Source: Tenacibaculum aiptasiae (GTDB lineage Bacteria; Bacteroidota; Bacteroidia; Flavobacteriales; Flavobacteriaceae). From it: DNA of 64,000 nt. This document shows positions 1 to 9,282 of this stretch, one piece after another (positions within the stretch are counted from its first letter, which is position 1; the number at the start of each line of letters is the position of its first letter). The notes below the pieces were generated by a model. It was not told the DNA's origin and made no database searches. It saw only the letters and a list, made by a program, of their open reading frames with translations. The DNA lies in the NCBI RefSeq assembly GCF_008806755.1, contig NZ_WAAU01000024.1:151400-215399 (forward strand). The letters run 5' to 3'. The position numbers and the translations under genes are program-made.

Positions 1-3000
1 GTATTTGTGTTAATGTTTCCATTAACATCAGTTACTGTTAAGGTTACTGTATTGGCTCCAATGTTTGTACAATCAAATGAAGTTGTATCTAAACTAATTG
101 ATTGGATGCCACAGTTATCGGTTGATCTATTATTTATTTGTGCTGGTGTAATACTTACATTTCCTGTTGCGTCTAATTGAACCGTGATATTTTGTGTTAC
201 TACTGTTGGGTTAGTGTTATCTACAGTGCTAAAACTTCCTTCAGCAGAAAATCCTGACCCTGCAAAATTATGATCTATCGCTTGAATTTTAAAAGTGTAA
301 TTTTTAGTACAAGCTGCAGGAAATTTATAAGTATAACTAGTACCTTGTCCTGTATTACCGACAGCCGGCAATTTACGCCAACCATCATTTTCTTGTGCCA
401 TAGGAGTTTTGGTATAGACTGGAGCCCCTATTGGATTCTCCTTTATATATACATTATAACTTAATCCGTTACTTGGAGTTTGTGCATCTGTACTGGCTGT
501 CCAATTTATAGTAACTTCATTACCATTTACTACGGCAGTAGGATTTGTTGGTGCAGTAGGTGGTGTATTAGAAGTAATCGTATTATTCGTATATATTTTT
601 GAAATGAAAGAAGTAGCAGTAACACCTGAAAATACTATATCTAAATCGCCATCATTATCATAATCGCCCCAAACACCATCACTCACTGCTATTTGAGTTA
701 GATTATCTGCAGCAGCTACTTGAGTGAAAACACCTGCGTTATTATTATATATTTTAGTATTTATACTTCCTGTTAGTAATACATCTAAATCTCCGTCGTT
801 ATCATAATCGCCCCAAGCCACTGAACCTTCCTGTTGACCCCTCACATGTGGAGTTGGAAGCTCTGTAAAACTACCACCATTATTTGTGTATATTTTTGTA
901 ACATCGGCACTTCCTGTAAACCCAGACATTAATATATCTAAATCTCCATCGTTATCATAATCGCCCCAAGCTACAGAGCTGTAAGATATCCCTATTAAAT
1001 TGGCTGAAGTAAGTTCTGTAAATGTACCATTATTGTTAGTATATATTTTAGAGATATCCAAGCTCCCTGTATATCCGGTAAGTAATATATCTAAATCTCC
1101 ATCATTATCATAATCTCCCCAGGCAACAGCACCACTATTTACCCCAATTAAATTGGCTGTAGTCAATTCTGTAAAAGTTCCTGCATCATTTGTGTATATT
1201 TTTGATATTGACGAACGTCCAATACCACCAGCTAACAATATATCTAAATCGCCATCATTATCATAATCTCCCCAAGCGACATCTCCAACAATTCCCTGTA
1301 GATTAGCTGTGGCTAGTTCAGTAAAAACACCTCCATTATTCGTATAGATTTTTGTTATATAGGTATTCCCCACACCAAAACCAGTTAAGAGTATATCTAA
1401 GTCTCCATCATTATCATAATCGCCCCATGCTGAAGCCCCATATTGTACTCCTTCTAAATTAGCAGAAGTCAATTCTGTAAAAGTACCTCCACTATTTGTA
1501 TAGATTTTTGAAACTGGGTCTAAAGCTACACCAATAGATTTTTTACCTGTTATTAATAAATCTAAATCTCCATCATTATCATAATCTCCCCAAGCTAAAT
1601 CACTTTGATAAACATCAATTATATTTGCTGTTGTATGTTCGGTAAATACCTGTTGTACGGTTACCTTAGCTGTTTTAGCATTAGAGTTTCCGTTGATATC
1701 GGTTACTGTAAGTGTTACGGTATTATCTCCTAAAGTAGTAATATCAAATATATTGGGACTTAATAACATAGACTGAATACCACAGTTATCCGACGAACCA
1801 TTATCTACCTGTGCTGCTGTTACATTTGCATATCCTGTAGCATCTAATGATACTGTGATATTTTTGGTTTCTGTTATTGGATTTACGACATCAACAATTC
1901 GAAAATTTCCTTCTGTAGAAAAAGGAGATCCAGCAAAGCTATGATCAATGGCTTGCACCTTAAAGACGTAATTTTTGGTACACTCTTCTGAGAAACTATA
2001 AGTATAACTGGTACCTTGTCCTACATTACCCATAGCTGGTAGTTTACGCCATCCATCATTTTCTTGTGCCATAGGAGTTGTTATATATTCTGGAGTTCCT
2101 ACTGGATTCTCTTTTATATATACGTTATAACTTAATCCACTGCTTGGTGTTTCTGCATCTGTACTGGCAGTCCAGTTTAGAGTTACTTCATTACCGTTTA
2201 CGACAGCAGTTGGATTGGTTGGTGCTGTTGGTGGTGTATTTGCTGTAACGGTATTATTAGTATATATTTTTGAAAAGGTTACTGTATCTGCAGTATGAGA
2301 TCCTGTCACTAAAATATCTAAATCTCCATCATTATCGTAATCACCCCAAGCTACAGAACCATATTGTCCTCCTTGCATATTTGAAGTAGCTAATTCTGTA
2401 AAAACTCCATTAGTATTGTTATAAACTTTAGTAATAGGAGTACTACCACTTACTCCAAAAAGTAATACATCTAAATCTCCATCATTATCATAATCTCCCC
2501 AAGCTACAGAACCATGTTGTATTCGAGGTAAATTAGCAGTAGTAAGTTCGGTAAAAATACCTGCTGTATTCGTATATATTTTAGAAACAGTAGTACTTCC
2601 GTTAAGCCCTGTTAACAAAATATCCAAATCTCCATCATTGTCATAATCGCCCCAGGCTGCAGAACTATAGGATACTGCTGTTAAATTTGCCGTAGCCAAT
2701 TCTGTAAAAACGCCATTGTTATTGGTATAAATTATAGAATGATCGATACTTCCATCATAACCAGTCAATAATACATCCAAATCCCCATCATTATCATAAT
2801 CTCCCCAGGCAGCAAAGCTGTCATCAAGATCTAATAAATTTGCTGTAGTTAATTCCGTAAATACGCCATCATTATTCGTGTATATTTTTGAGATTCCTCC
2901 TGTCATTAAAATATCTAAATCCCCATCGTTATCATAATCGCCCCAAACAACTGAACCTCTACCAATTACAGGTAAATTGGCTGCGGTATGTTCCGTAAAA

Positions 3001-3362
3001 GTACCATTAGTATTTGTATAGATTTTTGTTATCGCAAATAACCCACCTGCTAATAAAATATCTAAATCGCCATCATTATCATAATCTCCCCAAGCTGCTG
3101 AACCTGCACCTGGTAAATTGGTAGAGGTAAGCTCAGTAAAAACTCCGTTGGTATTGGTATATATTTTAGAAAATGTATTGTTGGATACATTTGATTCTCC
3201 ACCGGTTATCAATATATCCAAATCGCCATCATTATCATAATCTCCCCAAACAGCTGAGCTAAGTCGAAGCCCAGTTAAATTTGCAGTATTGAGTTCGGTA
3301 AAAGTTTGAGAATAGGTATAAAAACTAATTAATAATAGTAGGAGTAGTAATAGTTTTTTCAT
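1..3362 (-). CDS. Secreted FG-GAP/VCBS-repeat protein, C-terminus off the window
   Basis: The frame is open from an ATG at 3362 to the left edge, about 1120 codons, so the C-terminus is missing. A hydrophobic leader (MKKLLLLLLLLISFYTYSQ) ends in a likely signal peptidase I site. Then come seven repeats with the core WGDYDNDGDLDILLTG, about 150 bp apart (near 3224, 3070, 2925, 2784, 2628, 2474 and 2321), a fibronectin type III-like domain (about 2240-1930) and a HYR-like domain (about 1900-1660). The same series follows again: seven repeats (near 1569 to 641), Fn3 and HYR. The D-rich cores are the calcium loops of FG-GAP/VCBS propeller repeats. Surface display and adhesion or polysaccharide binding are family inferences. 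A type IX secretion sorting domain would be expected in the missing part but cannot be seen. Confidence 0.88.
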   Translation of the reverse strand, partial: MKKLLLLLLLLISFYTYSQTFTELNTANLTGLRLSSAVWGDYDNDGDLDILITGGESNVSNNTFSKIYTNTNGVFTELTSTNLPGAGSAAWGDYDNDGDLDILLAGGLFAITKIYTNTNGTFTEHTAANLPVIGRGSVVWGDYDNDGDLDILMTGGISKIYTNNDGVFTELTTANLLDLDDSFAAWGDYDNDGDLDVLLTGYDGSIDHSIIYTNNNGVFTELATANLTAVSYSSAAWGDYDNDGDLDILLTGLNGSTTVSKIYTNTAGIFTELTTANLPRIQHGSVAWGDYDNDGDLDVLLFGVSGSTPITKVYNNTNGVFTELATSNMQGGQYGSVAWGDYDNDGDLDILVTGSHTADTVTFSKIYTNNTVTANTPPTAPTNPTAVVNGNEVTLNWTASTDAETPSSGLSYNVYIKENPVGTPEYITTPMAQENDGWRKLPAMGNVGQGTSYTYSFSEECTKNYVFKVQAIDHSFAGSPFSTEGNFRIVDVVNPITETKNITVSLDATGYANVTAAQVDNGSSDNCGIQSMLLSPNIFDITTLGDNTVTLTVTDINGNSNAKTAKVTVQQVFTEHTTANIIDVYQSDLAWGDYDNDGDLDLLITGKKSIGVALDPVSKIYTNSGGTFTELTSANLEGVQYGASAWGDYDNDGDLDILLTGFGVGNTYITKIYTNNGGVFTELATANLQGIVGDVAWGDYDNDGDLDILLAGGIGRSSISKIYTNDAGTFTELTTANLIGVNSGAVAWGDYDNDGDLDILLTGYTGSLDISKIYTNNNGTFTELTSANLIGISYSSVAWGDYDNDGDLDILMSGFTGSADVTKIYTNNGGSFTELPTPHVRGQQEGSVAWGDYDNDGDLDVLLTGSINTKIYNNNAGVFTQVAAADNLTQIAVSDGVWGDYDNDGDLDIVFSGVTATSFISKIYTNNTITSNTPPTAPTNPTAVVNGNEVTINWTASTDAQTPSNGLSYNVYIKENPIGAPVYTKTPMAQENDGWRKLPAVGNTGQGTSYTYKFPAACTKNYTFKIQAIDHNFAGSGFSAEGSFSTVDNTNPTVVTQNITVQLDATGNVSITPAQINNRSTDNCGIQSISLDTTSFDCTNIGANTVTLTVTDVNGNINTN

Positions 3363-3727
3363 TGTATTAAGAGGTGTTTATATTATATAGGTTATAAACA
3401 TTGTACAAGTAAAAAACTAAACACCCTATTTTGTGGAAAGAAGTTTTCATGAAATAAAACTTATTCTTTTTAATTTCACTACAACTCCATACAAATCAGT
3501 ATATCTAACTAGGAATCAGACTAAAAAAACTTCAATTTTCTAATCGAAAGCCACCATAAATCTTTCTTATTTTATTAAAAACAGGATTTTCCCCCTTTTT
3601 TTTGAAAGGTTTTTCATGTGTACTTCTTGTTTTTTTATTTTAGATTCAGACACTAAACAATCAATACAAATTTTTACGTATGAAAATATAGAAAAACACT
3701 TTTAACCAACATTAACAATTGTCCCTC
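3363..3727. other. Intergenic region, divergent
   Basis: AT-rich spacer between the leftward repeat protein and the rightward sheath gene. No open frame, RNA gene or clear palindrome was found. It must hold the promoters of both neighbours, but I could not identify a convincing TAnnTTTG element for either. Confidence 0.5.
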
Positions 3728-5311
3728 ATGAATCTATCAACCATCAAAACGCCAGGAGTATACATTAATGAAATAAATACTATTCCTAGCTCTGTAGTAC
3801 CCGTTGCTACATCAGTACCAGCATTTATTGGATATACTCCACAAGCTATGTATCAAGGGAAATCGTACACCAACGTCCCGACAAAAATTTCATCATTTGC
3901 TGAATTTCAAGCGATTTTTTGTTTACCAACACCACCGTCTTCGGTGAATCCTGCTAAGCAATACAATCCGCAATATTATTTAGTAAAGCAAGAAAATCAA
4001 CCAAGCTCCAGTAATCATATAATGATTGCTAACGACTATTATGCCATTGTGCCTGATCCAAACACCATTTATTATTTATACAATAGTATTAAGTTGTTTT
4101 TTGATAATGGTGGAAGCAATGCTTATATCGTATCTGTTGGTTCTTATGGAGCAACCTCTGGAAAGGCTGCTCAAATTGGCAATCAAATTGTAAATCCCAA
4201 TGTTCAAATTGACGATTTAACTAAAGGGTTAGCCTTATTGGAAAAAGAGCAAGAACCAACCATGTACATTTGCCCTGAAGCAACATTGCTTTCTGTAGAA
4301 AACAATGCTACTTTAATGCAAGAAATGTTATCACAAGCTTCAAAAAAGCAAACTGCCATTTGTATTTTTGATATTATTGGAGGTAAAACACCTCATCCGA
4401 ATACTTACATCGAAGATATTACAGCTTTTAGAAATGCAACTGGAAGTACTGGTTTAGATTATGGAGCTGCTTACTATCCTTTTGTAGAAACAACTGTTCA
4501 GAAAACCAACGACATTAATTACACGAATTTATTTGGTGGAGATTTGAACAAATTACAAGAGATTTTAAGCCCTGAAAATAATCCAAACGAATCTGTTAAT
4601 GCTATCATTAACACTATTCAAACTACATCTAGTGAACATGCTCTAACTGCACATCAATACAACAGCTTATTAATAGCCGCAAGTCCTATTTATAGTACTA
4701 TTATGACATATATACTGTCTGATGCTAATTTATTACCTCCAAGTGGTGGAATGGCAGGAGTAATTACCAGAACCGACAATCAATTAGGTCCATGGAAAGC
4801 TCCAGCAAATGTTGCTATGAACGATGTTATTAACTTACCTATAAACTTAACTAATGCTCAACAAGAAGTTTTAAATGTTGATATTGTTTCTGGAAAATCT
4901 ATTAATGCAATTCGTTTTTTTAATAGAGCTGGAATTTTGGTTTGGGGAGCTAAAACATTAGACGGTAATAGCCCAGACTGGAAATATCTATCGGTAAGAA
5001 GAACCGTTATATTTTTAGAGCAATCTTGTAAAGTAGCTGCTATGGCTTATGTTTTTGAGCCTAACGATTATGGCACTTGGGAATCTGTAAAATCTATGAT
5101 TAGTAGTTTTTTATATGGAATTTGGAAACAAGGAGGATTGCAAGGTGCAACTCCTGAAGAAGCTTTTTCTGTTGAATGCGGCTTAGGCAGCACAATGACT
5201 ACTGAAGATATTCTTAATGGAATTATGAAGGTATCGATAACCGTTGCCCCAATAAGACCTGCAGAATTTATTGTATTTACATTTCAACAAAAAATGGCAA
5301 GTTCTATTTAA
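3728..5311 (+). CDS. Contractile-tail sheath protein (orphan)
   Basis: About 527 aa from ATG 3728 (an in-frame TTG lies 9 nt upstream). The N-terminus has the STIKTPGVYINEIN pattern typical of phage-tail/contractile-injection sheath proteins, followed by ATSVPAFIGYT. The C-terminal part (NAIRFFNRAGILVWGAKTL, then WKYLSVRRTVIFLEQS and a terminal ITVAPIRPAEFIVF) matches the conserved sheath C-terminal domain. In the family, sheath subunits polymerise around an inner tube and contract. No tube, baseplate, spike, AAA+ ATPase or second sheath gene is adjacent: the left neighbour is an unrelated divergent gene and the right side is 650 bp of non-coding DNA. Family call is firm; role is unknown. Confidence 0.9.
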   Translation: MNLSTIKTPGVYINEINTIPSSVVPVATSVPAFIGYTPQAMYQGKSYTNVPTKISSFAEFQAIFCLPTPPSSVNPAKQYNPQYYLVKQENQPSSSNHIMIANDYYAIVPDPNTIYYLYNSIKLFFDNGGSNAYIVSVGSYGATSGKAAQIGNQIVNPNVQIDDLTKGLALLEKEQEPTMYICPEATLLSVENNATLMQEMLSQASKKQTAICIFDIIGGKTPHPNTYIEDITAFRNATGSTGLDYGAAYYPFVETTVQKTNDINYTNLFGGDLNKLQEILSPENNPNESVNAIINTIQTTSSEHALTAHQYNSLLIAASPIYSTIMTYILSDANLLPPSGGMAGVITRTDNQLGPWKAPANVAMNDVINLPINLTNAQQEVLNVDIVSGKSINAIRFFNRAGILVWGAKTLDGNSPDWKYLSVRRTVIFLEQSCKVAAMAYVFEPNDYGTWESVKSMISSFLYGIWKQGGLQGATPEEAFSVECGLGSTMTTEDILNGIMKVSITVAPIRPAEFIVFTFQQKMASSI

Positions 5312-5350
5312 AGAAGAACTTTTATTAAAACAAAAATTTATTTTTACTGA

Positions 5351-5444
5351 AAGCAAAGTATTATTTTAATTAAATGACAAGTAACATTTTAGTTATATGC
5401 AAAAATTTAATTTCCCTTATAAGCAAAGTGTTATCTTCATTAAA
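5351..5444. repeat. Pair of imperfect 24-bp direct repeats after the sheath gene
   Basis: Two copies of AAGCAAAGTRTTATYTTMAT followed by TAAA, at 5351-5374 and 5421-5444, 70 bp apart, in the non-coding DNA after the sheath gene. Meaning unknown. Confidence 0.5.
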
Positions 5445-5507
5445 AACAAAATTTACCTATAAATTTAAATAGGAATCATTAAAATATAAAGCTTACAAAA
5501 AATAAGT

Positions 5508-5547
5508 AAAAAGGCTGCTATAAAACGGGGTTAGCAGCCTTTTTTTT
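5508..5547 (+). terminator. Rho-independent terminator
   Basis: Stem AGGCTGCTA (5512-5520) pairs with TAGCAGCCT (5532-5540), followed by a run of T (5541-5547). It would end the sheath transcript, about 200 nt after the stop codon. Confidence 0.8.
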
Positions 5548-5963
5548 GTAGCAATGAAGCCACGAGGTAAATAAAGGAGTTTTTCAATTTACTACCCTTC
5601 CTTAATTTAATGCTATTATCATATAATATGATTTAAATTGTACTACCCGAAATACTTATTGTATAACAAAAAACAGCAATATTGAATTCATATATCTACC
5701 TCACATTTAAAACTAATTCAGAGTTGTTTATATAACTTACTTAAAAGCTTGTCCTAATCTTTAAATCTTACAATAGAAAATCAACAAATTATCATAAACA
5801 AACACTGTATTCTAAATTAATCTGGAGCTAAATTAAATAAGACTATAGCATTTACATACTCAAAAGTAACCAACGGTCGTTTTAAGTAATAAACGGTAGA
5901 TATTTGTAATAAACGGTAAAATTCGTAATGATTACAATTGGATTTTATAGGTAATTGAAGTAA
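5548..5963. other. Intergenic region without genes
   Basis: About 415 bp between the sheath terminator and the end of the reductase gene. Apart from the 20-bp-periodic AACGGT repeats it holds nothing I can recognise. Confidence 0.5.
5866..5930. repeat. Three direct repeats GTAAYMAACGGT on a 20-bp period
   Basis: AACGGT occurs at 5872-5877, 5892-5897 and 5912-5917, each preceded by GTAACC or GTAATA, with exactly 20 bp between copies; GTAAT recurs once more at 5925. Two helical turns per repeat suggests tandem protein binding, but no gene starts nearby on either strand. Confidence 0.6.
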
Positions 5964-7040
5964 TTATTCATAAACGACTTCTACTTCATCTGTTAAAGGA
6001 ATACTTTGACAACTTAGTACATATCCTTCTTTTACTTCTTTATCGGTTAATGCTAAGTTCTTTTTCATATGGACTTTTCCTTTTTTCACCTTGCATTTAC
6101 AAGTAGAACAAACTCCTCCCTCGCATGAATAAGGCGGCTCATGATTATCGTTTAATAATGCTTTTAAAATGGTTTTCCCTTTTGGTATGGTATTTTCTAT
6201 CTTTTTACCTTTCAAATAAGTTACCAAACTAGCATTTTCTACAGCTTCAATTTCATTAATAGCGCTTCCTCCTCCAAAACTCTCTACAAAAATTCGATCA
6301 AAAGGAACATCTATATTTTCCAGACCTTTAATTGTATTATCAATCATTGTTCCTGGTCCGCAAACATAATATTCTGCATTCTGAGCATAGGGTGGATATT
6401 CGTTTATAAACCATTCTATACTTGCTGCATCTATTCTTCCTTTTCTAAATTTATTACTAGATGTTTTCCATAAATCACTCCAACTACTTTTAGGTCTACT
6501 TAAAGTTTGAACCAAAAAAAATCGATCTTTATATGTTTCTTCAAGCTGTTTTAACTCTTCCTCAAACATAATAGTTTCCTGACTCCTATTTCCATAAATC
6601 ATATACACATAGCTTCTTTCTTCTGTATATAAAACTGTTTTTAAAATAGATAAGACTGGAGTAATTCCACTTCCTGCTGCAAATAAATAATAGGTTTTAT
6701 AATTTTCTTTTTTTACCTCTGCATAAAAGCGTCCATCGGGAGGTAATACTTCAATATAATCCCCTACTTTAACCTCATCATTAATATGATTAGAAACTAA
6801 ACCATCTTTTACTCTTTTCACCCCTATTCGTAAAGGCTCTTCCCTTGCTGGTGAACTACATAAAGAATAAGATCGACGAACCTGTTCTCCTTTTAAATTA
6901 AACTGTAAGGTTATATACTGACCAGGCTTATAGTTAAATATTTCATACAATTCATATGGAACATCAAAAGATACCGAAACTGCTTCTTTGGTTTCGTTCT
7001 TTACATCAATAACTTTTAAAGAATATGGTTTATTCATCAT
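5964..7040 (-). CDS. PaaE-like oxygenase reductase (FAD, NAD(P)H, 2Fe-2S)
   Basis: 358 aa. The N-terminal FNR-like module has the flavin motif RRSYS (about residues 55-59) and a nicotinamide-binding segment with AAGSGITPVLSILK. The C-terminal plant-type ferredoxin domain has the cluster ligands CEGGVCSTC and a final Cys in LSC (about residues 300-345). This is the class IB layout of PaaE and of the reductases serving Rieske oxygenases, passing electrons from NAD(P)H through FAD to the 2Fe-2S cluster. It is last in a leftward operon, its ATG overlapping the stop of the preceding lipoprotein gene by 4 nt (ATGA), and the Rieske oxygenase is two genes upstream. It is the obvious electron donor for that oxygenase and perhaps for the di-iron hydroxylase as well (inference). 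Confidence 0.88.
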   Translation of the reverse strand: MMNKPYSLKVIDVKNETKEAVSVSFDVPYELYEIFNYKPGQYITLQFNLKGEQVRRSYSLCSSPAREEPLRIGVKRVKDGLVSNHINDEVKVGDYIEVLPPDGRFYAEVKKENYKTYYLFAAGSGITPVLSILKTVLYTEERSYVYMIYGNRSQETIMFEEELKQLEETYKDRFFLVQTLSRPKSSWSDLWKTSSNKFRKGRIDAASIEWFINEYPPYAQNAEYYVCGPGTMIDNTIKGLENIDVPFDRIFVESFGGGSAINEIEAVENASLVTYLKGKKIENTIPKGKTILKALLNDNHEPPYSCEGGVCSTCKCKVKKGKVHMKKNLALTDKEVKEGYVLSCQSIPLTDEVEVVYE

Positions 7041-7333
7041 TCAACTTTGAAAATTCTTTTTGCAAAAATTTGTACTGGATAACTCTCTGCATATTCTCCT
7101 TCAATCCTTACCTTTTCTCCAACCTCTACACGCACATAATTATCTTCTAAATTTGGAATACTAATAGTACATGTATACAAACCTCCTTTTTTATCTTCTA
7201 AAGTAGCTGTATACCCATCTTTACCATTTTCAATTTTGGTAACAGTAAGCAACGGTAACTTAGATGCTTCTTCTTTTTTTACCGAACTACAGGCAGTAAG
7301 CAACACCAATAACAGTATGTATATTTTTTTCAT
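7037..7333 (-). CDS. Small lipoprotein between oxygenase and reductase
   Basis: 98 aa from the ATG at 7333, chosen because it gives a clean lipoprotein leader (MKKIYILLLVLLTACSS) while the longer frame adds seven polar residues. After the lipobox LTAC come about 75 residues predicted as beta-rich (VRVEVGEKVRIEGEYAES), like a small OB-fold or NlpE-like domain. Function unknown. It starts 14 nt after the oxygenase stop and overlaps the reductase start by 4 nt, so it is translated with the electron-transfer pair and its role should lie there or at the membrane. Confidence 0.7.
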   Translation of the reverse strand: MKKIYILLLVLLTACSSVKKEEASKLPLLTVTKIENGKDGYTATLEDKKGGLYTCTISIPNLEDNYVRVEVGEKVRIEGEYAESYPVQIFAKRIFKVE

Positions 7334-7346
7334 TTCGTATGTATTT

Positions 7347-8573
7347 TTAATCAAAAGCTCCGTGCTTTTTCATCCATTTTTTTACTTCTTCCTGAAAACG
7401 CATAACGGCATACTCTCCTCTTTGTGCCCTTGCTCCTACACTAAACATAGGTGATTTTAATGATTTTTGTTGCTGCTCGCAAGCATACACATCTTCTTGC
7501 ATAAAATCTCCTGATGCCATAGGATCACTCGCATCTCCTTCATATTTCCCTTTATTACCATAATGAAGCCAAACCTTACTCATAGACGATTTTGTATACT
7601 GTTTGGTAAATTCCCATTCACTTGCATTCTCCATTTTCGAACGAATTACTACCAAAGTCCTATCAGCTGCTAAAGGAATTGCATGAAAAGTATTCCACGC
7701 TGCCTCTCCTTCTGTAATTCCAATATTAGGAAATAACCAAGGCACATAAGCACCTATTTTTTCTCTTGGAACACTACTTATTAAAGGTTGTGGCGATGCA
7801 TTATCAACATCTGCTAAATAATCTGGAACCAACGGCTCATAAAACCAATAATGAGGCCCTTTCCAACCAAACTCTGCATTGGCATGATCGTACATATTTA
7901 ATGTTCCTTCATGCAAATGTGCTAGGTGATAATGATCTATATAATTTTCAACAATAATTTTCCAGTTTGCTTTGATCTCTTTGGTATAAAATGCTTCCCC
8001 TTCTTTTTCTTGATACTCTACCAACTCTTCAGGAATATGAGGACCTAAATAAGGTTCTACTTCCCCAAAAAACTCCATAATACTAGGCGCATTCTTTTCT
8101 GGATGCACAAATAACATACCTTTAAAAATATCTACAGAAGCCTCGTGTAAATTCAATTCGCAATCGTGTAATTCTTTACTACACAAATCAGGAAACTCTT
8201 CTTCTTTTTTAGGTACACTAATTAACTTTCCTTCTAAATCATAGGTCCAATCGTGATAGGGACATGTAATTGCTTTTTGTGCCTTTCCTACGGCTCTTAA
8301 TAATTGTGTTCCTCTATGACGACACATATTGTGAAAAGCTCTTAACCGATGATCGCGACCTTTTACAATAAAAATATTATTGAGTCCTGCTTGAACAGAA
8401 ATATAATCCCCTGGGTTAGCCACATCTTCTATCAATCCGGCAAATTGCCATGTAGTACTAAATAAAGTTTTCATTTCTAAATCAAACCATTCTTGAGATG
8501 TATATGCTTCTATTGGCAATGCATGCATCATATTTCCTGTGGCTGAATTATTATTTTTTGATGTTGAACTCAT
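7347..8573 (-). CDS. Rieske 2Fe-2S ring-hydroxylating-type oxygenase
   Basis: 408 aa. The N-terminal Rieske domain has C84-x-H86 and C104-P-Y-H107. The C-terminal catalytic domain has the mononuclear iron motif ENYIDHYHLAHLH (N210, D213, H216, H221). Size and motifs place it with single-component alpha-subunit oxygenases such as glycine betaine, carnitine or stachydrine monooxygenases rather than alpha-beta aromatic dioxygenases, but the substrate cannot be read from sequence. Partner reductase and a lipoprotein follow in the same operon. A 71-bp gap separates it from the upstream lipoprotein gene, with no Fnr-type box in it, so it is probably transcribed with the genes above. Confidence 0.9.
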   Translation of the reverse strand: MSSTSKNNNSATGNMMHALPIEAYTSQEWFDLEMKTLFSTTWQFAGLIEDVANPGDYISVQAGLNNIFIVKGRDHRLRAFHNMCRHRGTQLLRAVGKAQKAITCPYHDWTYDLEGKLISVPKKEEEFPDLCSKELHDCELNLHEASVDIFKGMLFVHPEKNAPSIMEFFGEVEPYLGPHIPEELVEYQEKEGEAFYTKEIKANWKIIVENYIDHYHLAHLHEGTLNMYDHANAEFGWKGPHYWFYEPLVPDYLADVDNASPQPLISSVPREKIGAYVPWLFPNIGITEGEAAWNTFHAIPLAADRTLVVIRSKMENASEWEFTKQYTKSSMSKVWLHYGNKGKYEGDASDPMASGDFMQEDVYACEQQQKSLKSPMFSVGARAQRGEYAVMRFQEEVKKWMKKHGAFD

Positions 8574-8644
8574 ACTTCTAATAATTTTTAATATTTAATA
8601 CTACAAATTCATTTTTTACTAAAATCTCTTTCATAACTAACCGT

Positions 8645-9034
8645 TTACTTTTTCTTTTTTCTTTTCCAAGTTTCCTTATAGGGCTGACCTTCAACAGTCA
8701 TTAATGCCTCTAGCTTATCTTTATTTTTTAATGTAAAAATTACTTCATAATACGAACCTCCTGGTAAATACATTTTTCCATTGATGTATTTCTTTCCTTT
8801 CTTTTCTACATCTGTTAAAAAATAGTCCTTTTTTTCATTATTTCCTTTGTATTCATTTTTACCATCATTGTAGTAATGGATTTTCCCAAAGAACTTTCCT
8901 TTATATTCAACAACCTCATATTCTGCTTCATAATATTGATTCTTAACTGTCCAAGTTCCAACAATCTCGTCATTATTTTGAGCACACGAAATCAATGTAA
9001 TCAAACATAAAAAGGTTAATAATAGCTGTTTCAT
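8645..9034 (-). CDS. DUF2147-like lipoprotein
   Basis: 129 aa with lipoprotein leader (CLITLISCAQ). The body has the pattern DEIVGTWTVKNQYYEAEYEV, then GKFFGKIHYYNDG, characteristic of DUF2147-type small beta-barrel proteins, with a basic tail (KRKKKK). Ligand and function are unknown for this family. It is clearly paralogous to the lipoprotein at 13228-13608, which opens the divergent operon of the same locus: both share GTW/GIW, YxAxY, GKxxYYND and a closing E-x-W. The duplication ties the two arms of the locus together. Confidence 0.75.
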   Translation of the reverse strand: MKQLLLTFLCLITLISCAQNNDEIVGTWTVKNQYYEAEYEVVEYKGKFFGKIHYYNDGKNEYKGNNEKKDYFLTDVEKKGKKYINGKMYLPGGSYYEVIFTLKNKDKLEALMTVEGQPYKETWKRKKKK

Positions 9035-9045
9035 TTTTTAATAAT

Positions 9046-9270
9046 TTATAGTGTTCCAAAATAATTATATAAAGTAGCTATTTCAACTACAGATAAGATT
9101 ACGACTAGTAAAATATAATCTTTCCATGAAAAAGGGTTATCATATGTAAAATAGTCTATTGCAGTCCATAAAACAATTAATACTACCCACGTTATAAAAG
9201 AACCTGTTTGATAATATTGTAATCCAAAATAAGTTAGAATGGACACTATTAGTGTTAAAAATAATTTCAT
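9046..9270 (-). CDS. Small integral membrane protein
   Basis: 74 aa, almost wholly hydrophobic, with two to three predicted membrane segments (about residues 3-20, 26-42 and 50-72). No family recognised. Spacing of 11-12 nt to both neighbours puts it in the operon between the AGMO-like hydroxylase and the DUF2147-like lipoprotein. Confidence 0.65.
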   Translation of the reverse strand: MKLFLTLIVSILTYFGLQYYQTGSFITWVVLIVLWTAIDYFTYDNPFSWKDYILLVVILSVVEIATLYNYFGTL

Positions 9271-9282
9271 AATTTCTTCTTT

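Noticed and set aside
3719-3727. TTG start for the sheath protein
   Set aside because: An ATG follows 9 nt downstream and sheath proteins normally begin close to the STIKTPGVY motif, which favours 3728.
5312-5963. Further contractile injection system genes after the sheath gene
   Set aside because: No open frame of useful length on either strand; only repeats and a terminator.
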